Assembly (NCBI RefSeq): GCF_009389715.1 | Contig: NC_052407.1 | Location: 7,536,475 to 7,600,474, forward strand | DNA: 64,000 nucleotides | Origin: Phoenix dactylifera | Taxonomy: Eukaryota; Streptophyta; Magnoliopsida; Arecales; Arecaceae | Direction of reading: 5' to 3' | Part shown: positions 1-11,899 of the stretch, piece by piece | How positions within the stretch are numbered: position 1 is the first letter of the stretch | How the letters are laid out: each line of letters opens with the position of its first letter | Program-made: the position numbers and the translations under genes | Notes under the pieces: model-generated | Told to the model about the DNA's origin: nothing | Database searches by the model: none | Seen by the model: the letters and a program-made list of their open reading frames with translations, nothing else

Positions 1-1709
1 ATGATTTGTAGCCTTGCATACTTTATGGTCCGTTATATAAATATGTGGTATCTTTTACGCTCTGGGTTTGCAATTCCACTTTAGGTTTGGGGCATGACAA
101 ATATCATGTGCTGCCCTCTAAAATATAGAGGAGAAACAACACTTGTGTTAAGAATATTACTTGAAATTCTTATTCCAAATAAGTTGGCCTGTACATGCTA
201 ACTCCCTAGAGCATTCTATCTTTCTAGCCAGGCACTTATGCCCTTCTTATAAGTTCTATTTTATGGATTTTACTCACTTCTTTTGTTCAAAAGACTTGCT
301 TTTCTTAAATTAAATATCCTGGTCTTAAACTCGTATATGTATATATTACTTTAATGTAAATGAATAGTTGAAAAATCTTTTGTTTTCCAAATCTCCATCA
401 CATCCCAACCTTGAAACTGGTTTTCTTGTTTTTTTTTGGCTTTCCTTCCACGTAACGGAAAAATATTCTTGGGCCAGAATTCGGTGTGTCTTATCCCATC
501 CATGATGGCTTGTCAGCTTTCCACAGCTTATTCCTCCTGCTAATGTCTAAATTATTATACATGAAGCGAAAAAGAAAAAAGAAGGAACATAAAGACATTG
601 CCTAACTCTAGACTCTCTTTCTCTCTCTACTAGGGGAAAGAAGTAAAAAAAAAAGGGAAAAGAATCCAAAGTGATTTTGGAATTAAGAATAGGGGAAAGT
701 AAAAAATAAAAGGAACAGAATACAAAAGAATTCTGGAAAACGAAGCCAAAATAATATTGAATTGGCGTCGCCCGGACTCGAACCGGAGACCTTCAGTGTG
801 TTAGACTGACGTGATAACCAACTACACCACGACACCGTGTTGTTCAGTATCTTATCATTTATCTTTAGTACATGCATCTCTTCGGAGTAGAGAGCGAGGG
901 AGAGAGAGAGAGAGAGAAGGGTGGTGGTGGTGGTGGGAAAAGAAAGCAGTCTTATATACATCAAAGAGATTTTCAATCTAAAATACACCTCACACGTATT
1001 CGTGCAGCTACAAACCATCTTGATCCCAATTTTCCACTGATAGCTCAAATAACCAACTTTATAATAAAGTGTGGATCAATTGAGATATTTGATGTTGATG
1101 CCAACACAGTCCTGGAATCATCGATGGGTCTCTGATGTTGATGTGCTATTGAATCAATCATCGACACCATGATAAACAATCAACGTCATGGGATTAGGTT
1201 ACATGCTGATGCTAACAAAGACATGGAAGGTTCGTTGCACGACACCAACTCCACAAAACCTTTCACCCATGGGTCAATTTCAATAGCAAACATAATAGAC
1301 AAAATTTCACTATTGTTTGTTAGCACTTGTTTCATAGATAAAAGTTTATGTGACGCCATTCGTTGATCTTCTAAAGGTTCCACTTGAGGAGTGCAACTTT
1401 ATCAAAGTGCATTGAAGATGTAAAATGCTAATATCTGGAGAATATGGTTGGAGGTTAAATTTGCTCCTGATTATTACTTAGTTCCATGAGAATCTCAAAT
1501 TAAAAACCAGCCCTTGATGATCTGTTCTTCAGATTTCACTGATTGCTGTTACTTTTGCATTACTAGTGCCTCCCTACGTTTCCTACCTTTGCATGTACTA
1601 CAAAGTTGACATCCACCTTACTTTTGACCTTTTGTTCCCGCACTGAATTATTGTTGATGCTAAACTTGTGGCTTTGGGCACTGATGCAACTGAGAAATTT
1701 GTGAGACAG
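1..1709 (+). other. Probable first intron of the NAC gene (no coding exon found)
   Basis: No stretch here encodes the NAC N-terminal motif (LPPGFRF...DEEL), so the first coding exon must lie upstream of the window or be missing. The tract is AT-rich. It carries the antisense tRNA-Val, a GA microsatellite with GGT repeats at about 897-937, and ends in an acceptor AG at 1708-1709. Small open frames at 872-1135 and 1169-1366 show no recognisable domain. Confidence 0.55.
763..836 (-). tRNA. tRNA-Val (anticodon AAC)
   Basis: Read on the minus strand, this 74-nt stretch folds as a full cloverleaf. The 7-bp acceptor stem (GGTGTCG with CGACGCC) has one G-T wobble, followed by discriminator A. The D arm contains AGTTGGTTA, the anticodon loop reads TCTAACAC and gives anticodon AAC, and the T arm has GGTTCGAGTCC (box B). 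No intron is present. A TTTT run suitable for Pol III termination lies within about 15 nt downstream on the minus strand. The sequence closely resembles the usual plant tRNA-Val(AAC). It lies antisense upstream of the first NAC exon visible here, so probably inside that gene's first intron. Confidence 0.95.
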
Positions 1710-3921
1710 AAATGGCTTGTGTTGGGGGGAAGGAGTGGTATTTCTTCAGTCTCCGAGACCGCAAGTATGCGACCGGGCAGCGAACGAACCGAGCAACCTT
1801 GTCGGGCTACTGGAAGGCCACCGGAAAAGATAGGCTAGTAGCTCGAAAGGGAATGCTTGTTGGGATGAGGAAGACCCTTGTTTTCTATCAAGGGAGAGCT
1901 CCCAAGGGAAAGAAGACCGACTGGGTCATGCATGAGTACCGCATGGAAGGACCTGGGGATCCGTCCAAGTTATCCTTCAAGGTGATCTTATGACATCAAG
2001 TTTTCTACTTGCAGAATGAGTTCCTGATCGCTTTGTTTTCATTTTGTTCAGGGTCAAAAAGAAGTAGTGGATTAATATTATGAGCTATTACAATAATGAT
2101 TTCTCCAATGTTTCAAAAGTTTGTAGACAGAAAAAGAGAAACAACTTGCTCAAAGTGATTCAAAGTTTCCATGGTCATATTAGAGAAATATGATATATAG
2201 TAATTGGCTGACAATTTTATTTATACACAAAGTGACAAAAACATCTATAATGCGAAAACTAAGAGATGTTTGGCAGAGGATAGGGACAATAGGTTGAAAA
2301 TTTCTAAAAGGTAACAATGAGATTGATTACATGGGAACCAGTCATCTTAGACATCCAGTAGATATCTAAATTGGTTTCGACAACTTAATGAAGCAATTGA
2401 TGTCGACTAAAAGGATCAAATTCCCACTTCTGTGAAACTAATTTGACTAGTTCTAGACTTCATAAACTATCTAGATAGTACATATATATATCAACATGTG
2501 ATTTGTGAATCCAAGAGCTGCTAATGTTGTTAAATAAGGGATGCTTCTTGTGAATATTGCAGGAGCTATTCTATTAAATCCTAGCCGATAATGAGCTTTT
2601 TTCTGTAGAAAAGTAACCCATTATTTGTCTAGATTTCTGTTTTGTTCATGCTATGAAATTACCGCAGCTTGTTCCTCAACGAGTACCAACCTTGTGGGCT
2701 ATCAGTTGCTTTCATGACTCCTATCTATCCATACTTCAGACATAGTTTTCTCCTAACTATCTACAGAATATGGGACTCTATGTTGTTCCCCATGATACTT
2801 TTATGTTTATTTTTTTATCTTCCTATTCTGTCTCATTCTTGTCATGCCTAACTTTTTGTCACTTTATGCTACAAAACTCAAACTTTCCCACCATGCTAGT
2901 ACTAATATAGTTTTCCATTAAAAAATCAATTTAGTATCGTTTCACTAAGACTTGTCTCACTTGATTTTCTTGATTAAGCTGCATTCTTTTTCACTTACAA
3001 CCATCATCACTTTGTGCAGCAGGCTGAGTACAAAATGCTAAAAATTACACACAAAAAAAACAATCATAACCTAAAGATATAACCAAATTTGAACCTTAAA
3101 ACTATGTATTTCAAAAATTCATTGGCCAACTGCAATACCACTTGAGGACATAATTATCCATGTGTCGCAGTCATACTCATCTAGTGACCAAACAAAGTTT
3201 AAATCAACTTGAGGAAAAACTTCTAGCAATAAAGTTCCAAACATTGATCTCCAATGTAAAGATGATCACAAGATTTGTTAATGATCCAATATCGAAATCT
3301 CCATGCTCACAAGCCATTGCAAGTGCTTACTGATCAAATATTCCACAAACTACTTGTCATATTCCAAACTTTCATGATTAACTACTCCTCTAACCATGCA
3401 TATTATCATATGACTTCCATGACACTTCGCTCTCTTTCTTTAAACAGGAAGATTGGGTCCTATGTAGAGTGTTCTACAAGCACAGGGGACTCTCCACCAA
3501 GCCAAGCATGGAAACAAGCTATGATGACACAGGATCTTCCTCACTCCCATCTCTCATGGACACCTACATCATCTTTGACAAAATCCCACGAAACTTTGAG
3601 GGGTTTGAGCAGGTGCCCTGCTTCTCCAGCTTTCCTCCAAGCCACACATCCCTGCCCCCAAACCCCTTGGCCCCACACCTGCCCCCAGCGGAAAGAAGCC
3701 TGCCCTCAACCAAAGGCTTGGCCCAGTTGGGGGGCTTGCCTGACTTGAGCTCTTATCTGAACCCACTCTCCTGTGATAGAAATGTCATAAAGGCAGTCCT
3801 AAACCAGCTCACCAAGCTGGAGGGCAATTCAAAGGGGGAGGTACCACAAACTTTGGCCGAAGGGAGTTTGGGGGGTTGCTTCTCTGAGATGGGTCTACCC
3901 TCATCTTGGAACCCCTTCTGA
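1710..3921 (+). CDS. NAC1: NAC domain transcription factor, NAC1 (ANAC021/022) type; 5' partial, exons 1710-1981 and 3448-3921
   Basis: Plant-specific DNA-binding regulator; NAC1 in Arabidopsis acts in auxin-dependent lateral root formation (established knowledge). The exon at 1710-1981 encodes NAC subdomains C and [17 protein letters not shown], then [16 protein letters not shown] and [19 protein letters not shown]. It ends at donor AAG|GTGATC in phase 0. After a 1.47-kb intron, acceptor TAAACAG leads to EDWVLCRVF (subdomain E) at 3448. The variable tail includes [18 protein letters not shown], a [10 protein letters not shown] segment and the ending GLPSSWNPF, all matching the NAC1 C-terminus in order. 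A TGA ends the frame at 3919-3921. Subdomains A and B are not in the window; the split codon at 1710 fits an upstream exon ending in G (giving ...P-E-M-A-C-V). The ATG at 1712 is internal, not the start. If no upstream exon exists, this is a truncated copy. Confidence 0.9.
3608..3628 (+). promoter_or_regulatory. miR164 target site in NAC1 coding exon
   Basis: A 21-nt site encodes EQVPCFSS, the conserved place where miR164 cuts NAC1, CUC1 and CUC2 mRNAs. Against remembered miR164a (starting UGGAGAAGCAGGG), the complement matches at all but two positions, both toward the miRNA 3' end. The core GCCCTGCTTCTCCA is perfect, including the cleavage position. The gene is therefore probably silenced after transcription by miR164. 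Confidence 0.9.
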
Positions 3922-6061
3922 ATTCTAGGAAAGATTGGTGACGCTTGGGAGGTGAAGGTATCTTCTATTTATAGTGAGTTACCTACCAAAGTTGTATCAT
4001 ATTGTCTATCTACACATATAAGGTGGGAGATTGCTGATCTTTTTCTTTGTCATTGTCCAAGAACTTGTTTCCTATAATGGAGAGTTGTTCTTAACTTTTT
4101 TCTGAGTGAATGCACCTTATGGGCATGTTGAAAAGTTCGACGAATGCGACAAAAAAAGGGTGTAAGATTGATGATTGTTGATGACAAAAGTCTCTGGATT
4201 TTGATTCAAGGGGCACTAGTCCTGTCTTTTTGTTGCAGGTTGAGAGTCAAGTGCATTGGATCACGCAGGACGGTGCAGTTGCGTGTGATTACATAAAATA
4301 TGGAGTGTGTTGGTCTTGCATGTGAAGTCAATTTTACGAGATTGTGCAACACTAAATCTCTTCCATGATATTATAGTGGCATGGACCATCTTATATTTAA
4401 ATGATATCTTCGATAAGGAGTCTGTTTGTCAAAATTTCTTCCATCATCATTAGGTCAGAATCTTCGGTTTCTTTATTATCCATGTTCTCTTGTGTGCACT
4501 TTTAAAAAATGTTTGGAAAGCTTCTCATTCTTTCACACTAGTAGATTCTTGATATGAAAATCATTAGGAGGAATTGTCCCTCGAATGGGGCAATGTTTCG
4601 AGTTTTACAAGAACTCGAAATATTTCGATCGGCAACTTAGGCTGTCAAAAAAGGATACTCTTATCTAAGCTGCATAACTTCTTAGTGTCTTCCAACTCTA
4701 AAATTAAACCCATGCTCTTATTCTATGGGTGAGAGTAGGTATGAGCAAGGTGTAAGTTATGAAGCCTTCTTACTTGGCATTAGAAGAACTATAAGATCTC
4801 CCGACCTAAGTCATTTGTAAGAAAGAAGATAGTGATTTATATATGAATGAAGGTTACTCACTTTTTTTTCGTTTAAATAGGTGATGTTATCATGGAGTAC
4901 AAGGAATAAACATTTAAAGCATGAATAATCATATACTTCACTACATAACAGCAATCAGGTATTAAGATTCTTCAGAAGCTAGGAATTTTGTCTAGTTTAG
5001 ATTGCCTTCTTAATCAAGTAAGGACTCTTATCGATAAAACGAAATTATCTCTGCTGTATATATTTAAATTTCTCTCTCTTGTAGCTTCATATCTCTAATA
5101 TTTATATCTAGGTTAACTGAGACAACATTGCGATAAAGTTTTTCTTTACAATTAGAAAAACAACTAATTCTCCACTACATAGAGCATGGAAAATCTTGGT
5201 ATTGATGAAATAAATAGTTAATTATTACGCATGTCATGCCTAAAATTCAGGCTTTACCAGTTTATCAATGTATCCACCCATCAATTTACAAACCGAGGGA
5301 ATGAAATCAATATATGACTGAGCAAACATTAACTGATCTTGTCATTGGTTATATGACTGAGTTCTATTATTTTCCATAGGAATGCAAAATATTATTTTCC
5401 AATGGACAATAATAAATAACAAAGATACTGCAATCTTTGCAGTCATCATTGGGCTTTCCTAACAATCTTTTTTTTATTATTGTTTTTAGTAAAATGATCT
5501 GTTTTATAAATAAGCTATTAAATATTATATGATCTGAGACTAGATTTGCTGACATGTAAAATTGACAGATTACATGGTCCACTTCATTTGTTTAGCAACA
5601 TCACCCTCAATAATCCAACAGCTATATATTTACTTACACTATTTTGGATGTTAATGTGTCCATACTCCAATCACCCATATATATAGCCTTTCGCAGTTAG
5701 GTTGATATGTTGAACCAGATAGCATTCAAATCCTACTTGCCTCAAAATTTATTGACTGGGATTCTTGAAAGCAACACTCTGCCAACCTCCAAGCTGTGGA
5801 CTCTTTCATCCACTGCAGTATAAAAATCCCATTCATAGCGTTGAAAAAAATTTCTATAGGTTAATCCTAACCTGACCAACTTCAGCATAAAGAAGTACTA
5901 ATTTAACAATTAACAGCGCATGGCTACTGTTGGGACTGATAAAGATCGAATCGAAATTATTCTCTCCAATAAGAGGAAGATGCCAATCAATCATAGAAGG
6001 GAGTTCCAGTACTTCTCCTTTTATGAAGTGACTAGATAGCTAAGATATACCTTCACAACTA

Positions 6062-6093
<32 letters not shown>

Positions 6094-7964
6094 CCTTTTG
6101 GACTAGGCTAGTGGGAGAGACACAGCCACCCAATTTATTAGAAAGAAACTTCCAACAAACTATGAAACATAGCTTTAGGCTTCTGTATCATAGCCAGCTA
6201 TAGCACAAGGTGACGAAGGGAGTGGGAAGATAGTCTCTGTCTTTCTCAGACTCTCCCTTTTGTTTGTAACTCTTTTTCCATGAGCCACCAACAAAAGCAT
6301 ACACGACAAACACTTCAAGACTAGACATGGCAATGCTTAAACATGAACCTAGCTTCCTTCCAATAGGCCTTAGAAATGGCCACTGCAGAAAGGCTAAGCT
6401 GGTACTAGCGGGGGACACAATTCATCAACAAAAATTGCATGCGAACGTGAACTGTGAGACAAGGCACTAATCCTGGCTAGCTGTATTAATTTTTTCTTAT
6501 AGGGCGTGACGGTGGACACTGCATCGAGGAGAGCAGCTCCGATGAAGGACGTACGCAATGAGAGTCACGCCTCTGCAGTAGCCGAAGGCATCGAATCTGT
6601 CGCATGCTGGGTTCCACCTTGCATGCAAGTTTCCATTCTTTCCCACCTCAGCCATTGCAGCTGCTGCAGCGGCACCACACTCACCATCACCTGCCCACCC
6701 AACCACCCAAGGTCTACGTGCCACTGCTTTGTGATAATTTGTGAATTGATGCTCAATATATAGTTTCTGATGTTGAAATGTGGTTATGACCCAACTAATA
6801 GATGTTTGGTCCATGGCCTTAGACAGAATATATAGCGGCCAAGGATTATTAACGACAAGCTTAATTACTTCAGTGAACTAGTGATCGAAAGAGTTTTATG
6901 TGAGAGGGGAAGCTTGATACCATGCCTCCAAGGTTCTCTAAAATCTCGATCGTAAGCCTTGAGCACAGCATGAAGGGCCCGAGCACCAGCACAAACAGAT
7001 TATATAAGCTGGCTATAGCATAGTCCATCCCACAAGATACTGAGAAGAGATGACAACATGGTCAGTATTTCAAAATATGAAGACATACTTGCTTGAATAT
7101 CCCAGATAAACCAAAGCACAAATTAGATAGAAATTTTATAAGAAAATTAGTTCCTGACTCAAGGAGAGTAACAGAAACTAAAGGTATACACGACTACATG
7201 CATATGAGAAGGCTTACACAAAAAATGCAGGAGTATATATGCTGGACCTGGAGGTGAGGTTTTGGATGATGGGAGTAGTACCCACTATTGCAACGGTCAT
7301 GCTTTTGGTCTGCTTGTTGAGTGTCATTAACCACAGTTGCTGTGGCTGTGGCCGATAGAGCTGCCATGCCAAGCACACCCTAGCTTTCTGCCTGTAACTC
7401 TCTTCTGCTTCCTAGGCATTCTCCATAGCCAATTCTGGAGATAGAGGAGCGCAATGGGTGGACGAAGGTTTTATGGAATGAATGCATGATCCCATGCATG
7501 GGTCAAGCAAGTTGTGTATTGGTAGCATTTTTGAGACCTCGCGAAATATTGCTTCTAAGTTTCGAACTTAATTTAGTGTTTCTTGCAAAAAGAAAAGAAA
7601 GAAAAGAAAAATAAAGTTTTACTGAACCATCATGCCGACTTGATCAGATTGGCCGATCAGCAGCACAGCCATGTCTCCAATAATAGCACACTAAAGACAA
7701 TTAAAGCCCTCGAAGATACGATTATGATTCTACTATTTATGGGGCAATTATAGCTTATCCCGTATGATTGAGTGGTGACGGCATGGTTTATGCCATTATC
7801 CATGGTGCATGTGACATGCAGCCTGTTATCTAGCAATTAAGGCCCACTTCCTACTAACTCATTAACCAACAATAATCCTTGCCTTGTATAAGCAATGCTT
7901 AAGAGGGACTTCTAGGTACACTTTCTATCGTTCCTTCTATTCCGCAACTCTCTCAATTCTCTAT
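3922..7964. other. Intergenic DNA downstream of NAC1
   Basis: AT-rich sequence without a recognisable coding gene. The NAC1 3' UTR should occupy the first few hundred bases. A (GT)n(TA)n microsatellite lies at 6062-6093. A GC-rich island at about 6500-6720 stands out but matches no family I know. Short open frames at 5367-5582, 6188-6418 and 7194-7376 look like chance frames. Confidence 0.6.
6062..6093. repeat. (GT)n(TA)n microsatellite
   Basis: A short GT run passes directly into about eleven TA units. It is plain simple sequence. Confidence 0.9.
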
Positions 7965-8445
7965 GGGCTCATTTGGTTCGCGGGAAAAGAAGGGAGGAAA
8001 GTATGGTCAACGGAAAAGTAATGAGATGTCTCTTGTTTGGTTGGAGTTTTCAAATGAGAGAGATGGGAAAGTTGTATTTCCATGGGAATATGATTCCCAC
8101 ATTTCATGGAAAAGTCTTTTCCATGAGAAACATGGGAAAGTTACCTTCCCATGAGGTGAGAATCACTCCATTTTTATTTTTTCTCAAAAAGGCCCTTCAG
8201 CATTAAAGAAGCATTAAAAAAGCATTAAAAACCTAATTTTTATTAAGGGTATAATAGAAATTATACATAACTTTTCCAGTAAAGTGGATGACCAACCAAA
8301 CATAAGCACTTTGAAAATTTGTCACTTTCCCATGGTCAACCAAACATGCCAAAAGTACTTTCCTAGGCATTCTTTTCCTAAGAATTTGTTTTCCAGAAAT
8401 CATATTCCTAGGAGGAAAAATGCTTCCCACGAACCAAACGAGCCC
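7965..8445. mobile_element. Tourist-like (PIF/Harbinger) MITE, 481 bp
   Basis: The left end GGGCTCATTTGGTTCGCGGG and the inverted right end GGGCTCGTTTGGTTCGTGGG differ at only two positions. A 3-bp direct repeat TAT flanks both sides (7962-7964 and 8446-8448). There is no transposase frame. The size, 3-bp target duplication and terminal motif fit a non-autonomous PIF/Harbinger element. A more decayed relative lies at about 27303-27766. Confidence 0.8.
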
Positions 8446-8953
8446 TATAGTTTTCCTAAAATTCCTACATAACTTAGGCATCGAAGGAACTTTTATAGGA
8501 CAAACTTCAGCAAGTGGACTTTATTTTCTTGATTTTAGGTCAGATCGTTAGCACTAAACTCTCCATCTGGGCTCAGCCACCAACTATTCTCTAGCTCATC
8601 TTTTCAGCTTGGATCACGTCCAACCTCACCGCATTCATCTCAGAATTTGTTAGCAGCAGCACTAATCCATATTTTGTGCCTATCATTGGGACTAAAATGG
8701 AAAAGAAAAATGTGATCTCCATCGAAACAAATTCTAGAATTGATCGATGCACCTAGCAAGAAGTGACTGGGAATGTTCTTGATTATCTGGATTGTGCATT
8801 TGGGTTTTAGTAAGAAGTGGATCAATAGATATACCATTAGCAAAAGTTTCCTCTATTTGGTTGGAAGCATAGCAAAAATGGCGTTTTGTGACAGGGTTGG
8901 GTTTGTTGAGGGAAAGGATTTATGTATGCTTGTAAGCCGAGAGATGTCAACAT

Positions 8954-9039
8954 GGGGTGGTGGCGCAGTTGGCTAGCGCGTAGGTCTCATAGCTTGTTGA
9001 GTTATCCTGAGGTCGAGAGTTCGAGCCTCTCTCACCCCA
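8954..9039 (+). tRNA. Elongator tRNA-Met (CAT) with 12-nt intron, copy A
   Basis: The 86-nt gene has acceptor stem GGGGTGG pairing with the 3' segment before discriminator A at 9039. Box A (TGGCGCAGTTGGC) and box B (AGTTCGAGCC) are intact. The anticodon CAT is followed by A37 and a 12-nt intron at about 8992-9003. Introns at this place are known in plant elongator tRNA-Met and tRNA-Tyr genes. No TTTT terminator lies close downstream; the first long T run is near 9153. Confidence 0.95.
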
Positions 9040-9684
9040 AAACAATACTGGGACATGGAGCGATGAGGACAACCGCGCTCGAGTGATGCTGGGCGCATCA
9101 CAACCGTCTGATCATCGGACGATGACAGCGCTCCTGAGCTCCCTTTCCGGTTATTTTTTTATTAATTATAACCCTTATTATAATGCCATTTTTATGTTAT
9201 TCCAGTATTACTTTCAACCTCTTTTTATGTTATTCATAAATAAATGCCAGTATTTTTCCCCCGCTTGTATTAATTTTAACACTCTTGCTGTCAGCTTTTT
9301 TATGTTAATTCCACACAAAAAAATGTAAGCACTTAGCAAAGAATTAAAAAATTGAAACCAGTATTTCTCTGACTAAATCTATATTATCTTTTGGTTGCAT
9401 TTGGTTGCTTAGCTTTGACATTCATGAGATGACTATCTGCGTGGATAGAAATTGTCTCTGAAAATTGAAATGGCAAATCGACGGGCACATTTAGAAATTA
9501 AGTAAAAATTTGCATGAATAGTTTTCTATTTGGCTCTTAAACCTTTTAATTATATTGAGTATCCAATACGCACTACTTTCCCCTTCACTCCTAAAGTTAT
9601 TTTTACTAATTATAACCCTTATTACTTTCGGTCTTTTTTTAGGTTAGTTCCGGAATAAATGCCCCCTCAATGCATCTAGTCTCT

Positions 9685-9784
<100 letters not shown>

Positions 9785-10690
9785 TGGAAAGAGAGGGAGG
9801 GAGGTAACAACCTCAAGCTTTCTGAGATGCACAATCAACTTCCAATACCCTTCCATTGATCATCTCTTGCTACACCAACCTCGTCCCCCTCATTTGACCA
9901 CCTTTATGGCTTTATAGTACCATGGATAAGAACGTTGTACGAATAGCTATCCGGGCTCAAATCTCGCTGAAGCACTCTATTGCATAGTTGGTGTGCCTCC
10001 ATTGGAAAGGAGATTTTTTTGTTTTACTACAAAAGAAAACACTCCATTACCCACCCTCGGAAAGTTGGGGGGGAGGGGGGTCACAATGTGAAATTATGTG
10101 CTAGAGGTAGCCCACCGGCAGCAATTGTGGGGGGGGGGGGGGGGGGGCACCAATTTTTAAGTCACAATGTGAAATTATGGGGTGGAGACAGCCCATCAGC
10201 GGCGATGAAGGGGTGGCGGAGGAGCTGGGCGATGGTGAGCACTGACAGTGGTGACTTGGGCTTGGGTGATGAAGGAGTGGTAGAGAAGCTAAGCGGCGGC
10301 TAGTCGAGACAGTGGGCAATGCCTCCAACAAGATGAAGTAGCATATGCCGCACATAAGGCTGGCCAGTCCCTGCCCTGCCACCCTAGCTGCTCTTCGAAG
10401 GGGAACCACCCCAATTAGAACTCGGACCATAATGAGGCCAAAGCTCCAAAGGCATATTCGGTTGGGAAGAGTTAGAACTCTGAAATGAGAATGAAAATAA
10501 GTGACTTCCATTTCAGCTATTTGATTAAAATATTCTATTCTTATTCTGATTCTAGGAGAGATGAAATACCCTAATCCTCCAAAACCTAGTCCCTACTCAT
10601 CTCTGGTATTTAAATTTTATTCTGATTTTGATTTCGGTCATGAACCAAATATGTTGAAAGATACGGTCATTCTCATTTTCATTCCCCCTC

Positions 10691-11289
10691 TTCGTTGAAG
10701 TCGATGTTTGACGCACTGGGGGCTCATGTAAGCTGGGCCAATATCTGACCAACCATAATGTTCATGATTTTGACCTAGCATGGATGATAAGGTTAGGTTG
10801 GATGTGCTCATGATCGACGAGCACTGGTGATGGAGGACTACTACAGGGAGAAGAGAGAAGGAAGAAAAAGAGGAGGAAGAAGAAGAGAAAAGGAGGAAGA
10901 AAGAAAAGAGAGAGGCTAGGTTTCTTATTCAATTCTTCAAATCCCTAATTTATGAGAGGGGTGGCCTTTATATAGGCCCTACATAAGGTCGAACAATTGA
11001 TGACATACTAAAATTGAACCCTCAATCAGTTGACTAAGTCAACTGATTACATACCAAAATCAATCCAATTACTTGACCCAATTACATAACTTAACAGCTA
11101 AGCCAATTAACTTGTCTAATAACAAATAACTAGCCAAATTGACTCGATTAAACAAAAGCAAAATGCAGAAAACAAAATGACTCAATCTGGTGGCTCAAGA
11201 TCATTTTCCAGCCATAATGATGTCAATCCGTGGTGCGAACACAAACGAGTGGCTCTGATGTCCCCATTACTTATCTATGGTGATCGATT
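10691..11289. other. Spacer between the two duplication copies
   Basis: No gene is seen. It contains a purine-rich stretch (GAAGAGGAGG-type, about 10850-10915) and AT-rich sequence with short repeated phrases around GTTGACTAAGTCAACTGA near 11030. Confidence 0.6.
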
Positions 11290-11545
11290 AGATTCTGCAT
11301 GCTGAGCAACGGGTCAATGGTCATCCTCTCCTTAGCAATATACAATAGATGAAAAGAGACTGTGACTTCTTTCAGGCTACTCATATTTACTGGAAGGCGA
11401 ACAGGACGGCGAATTGGGTTACCTCCTTTATTGTTCATTACTCCAAAGAGGTCTTATGGACATGGGTTGATATTGTACACCTACCTTTATATCACGTATT
11501 ATATTTTAACTCGGTTTGTTGCACTCACGCTAGATTAACGTGAAC
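11290..11545 (+). mobile_element. 5'-truncated LINE 3' end with RNase H remnant
   Basis: The translation contains ATHIYWKANRTANWVTSF and later SVCCTHARLT. This matches the RNase H C-terminus of plant L1-type LINEs, where HxxREANxxADWVAS and a closing CTHAR motif are usual. An in-frame stop separates this part from the preceding VNGHPLLSNIQ segment, so the copy is dead. The rest of ORF2 and ORF1 are absent. A second LINE end of the same kind lies at about 59510-59867. Confidence 0.7.
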
Positions 11546-11646
11546 GACCGTTGTACCCAAAAATATATATGTATGTATATTTTTTGTTTGTAGCAATTGT
11601 AGAGGAAACGGATTTCTATAGTTTGTAAGCCAGTAATTTTCAACAT

Positions 11647-11732
11647 GGGGTGGTGGCGCAGTTGGCTAGCGCGTAGGTCTCATAGCTTATTGAGTTATCC
11701 TGAGGTCGAGAGTTCGAGCCTCTCTCACCCCA
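11647..11732 (+). tRNA. Elongator tRNA-Met (CAT) with 12-nt intron, copy B
   Basis: The exonic sequence is identical to copy A. The only difference within the gene is one base in the 12-nt intron (about 11685-11696). Acceptor stem, boxes A and B and anticodon CAT are intact. As in copy A, a near downstream TTTT terminator is missing. Confidence 0.95.
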
Positions 11733-11899
11733 AAAATAATACTGGGACAGAGCGATGAAGACAACTGCGCTCGAGTGATGCTGGGCGCATCACAACCGTC
11801 TGATCATCGGACGACGACAGCGCTTCTGAGCACTTTCCAGTGTTATTTTTTTATTAATTATCACAGTATTGCTTTCAGGCTCTTTTTATGTTATTCCAA

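Noticed and set aside
683-1048. 121-residue minus-strand open frame
   Set aside because: It runs across the tRNA-Val gene and a GA repeat; there is no domain and the composition explains it.
3275-3766. Open frames overlapping the last NAC1 exon in other frames and on the minus strand
   Set aside because: Shadows of the NAC1 exon, whose frame has family support and a miR164 site.
4600-4790. Possible foldback around CTGCATAACTTCTTA and TAAGTTATGAAGCC
   Set aside because: The inverted match is only about 14 bp and is not supported by flanking arms.
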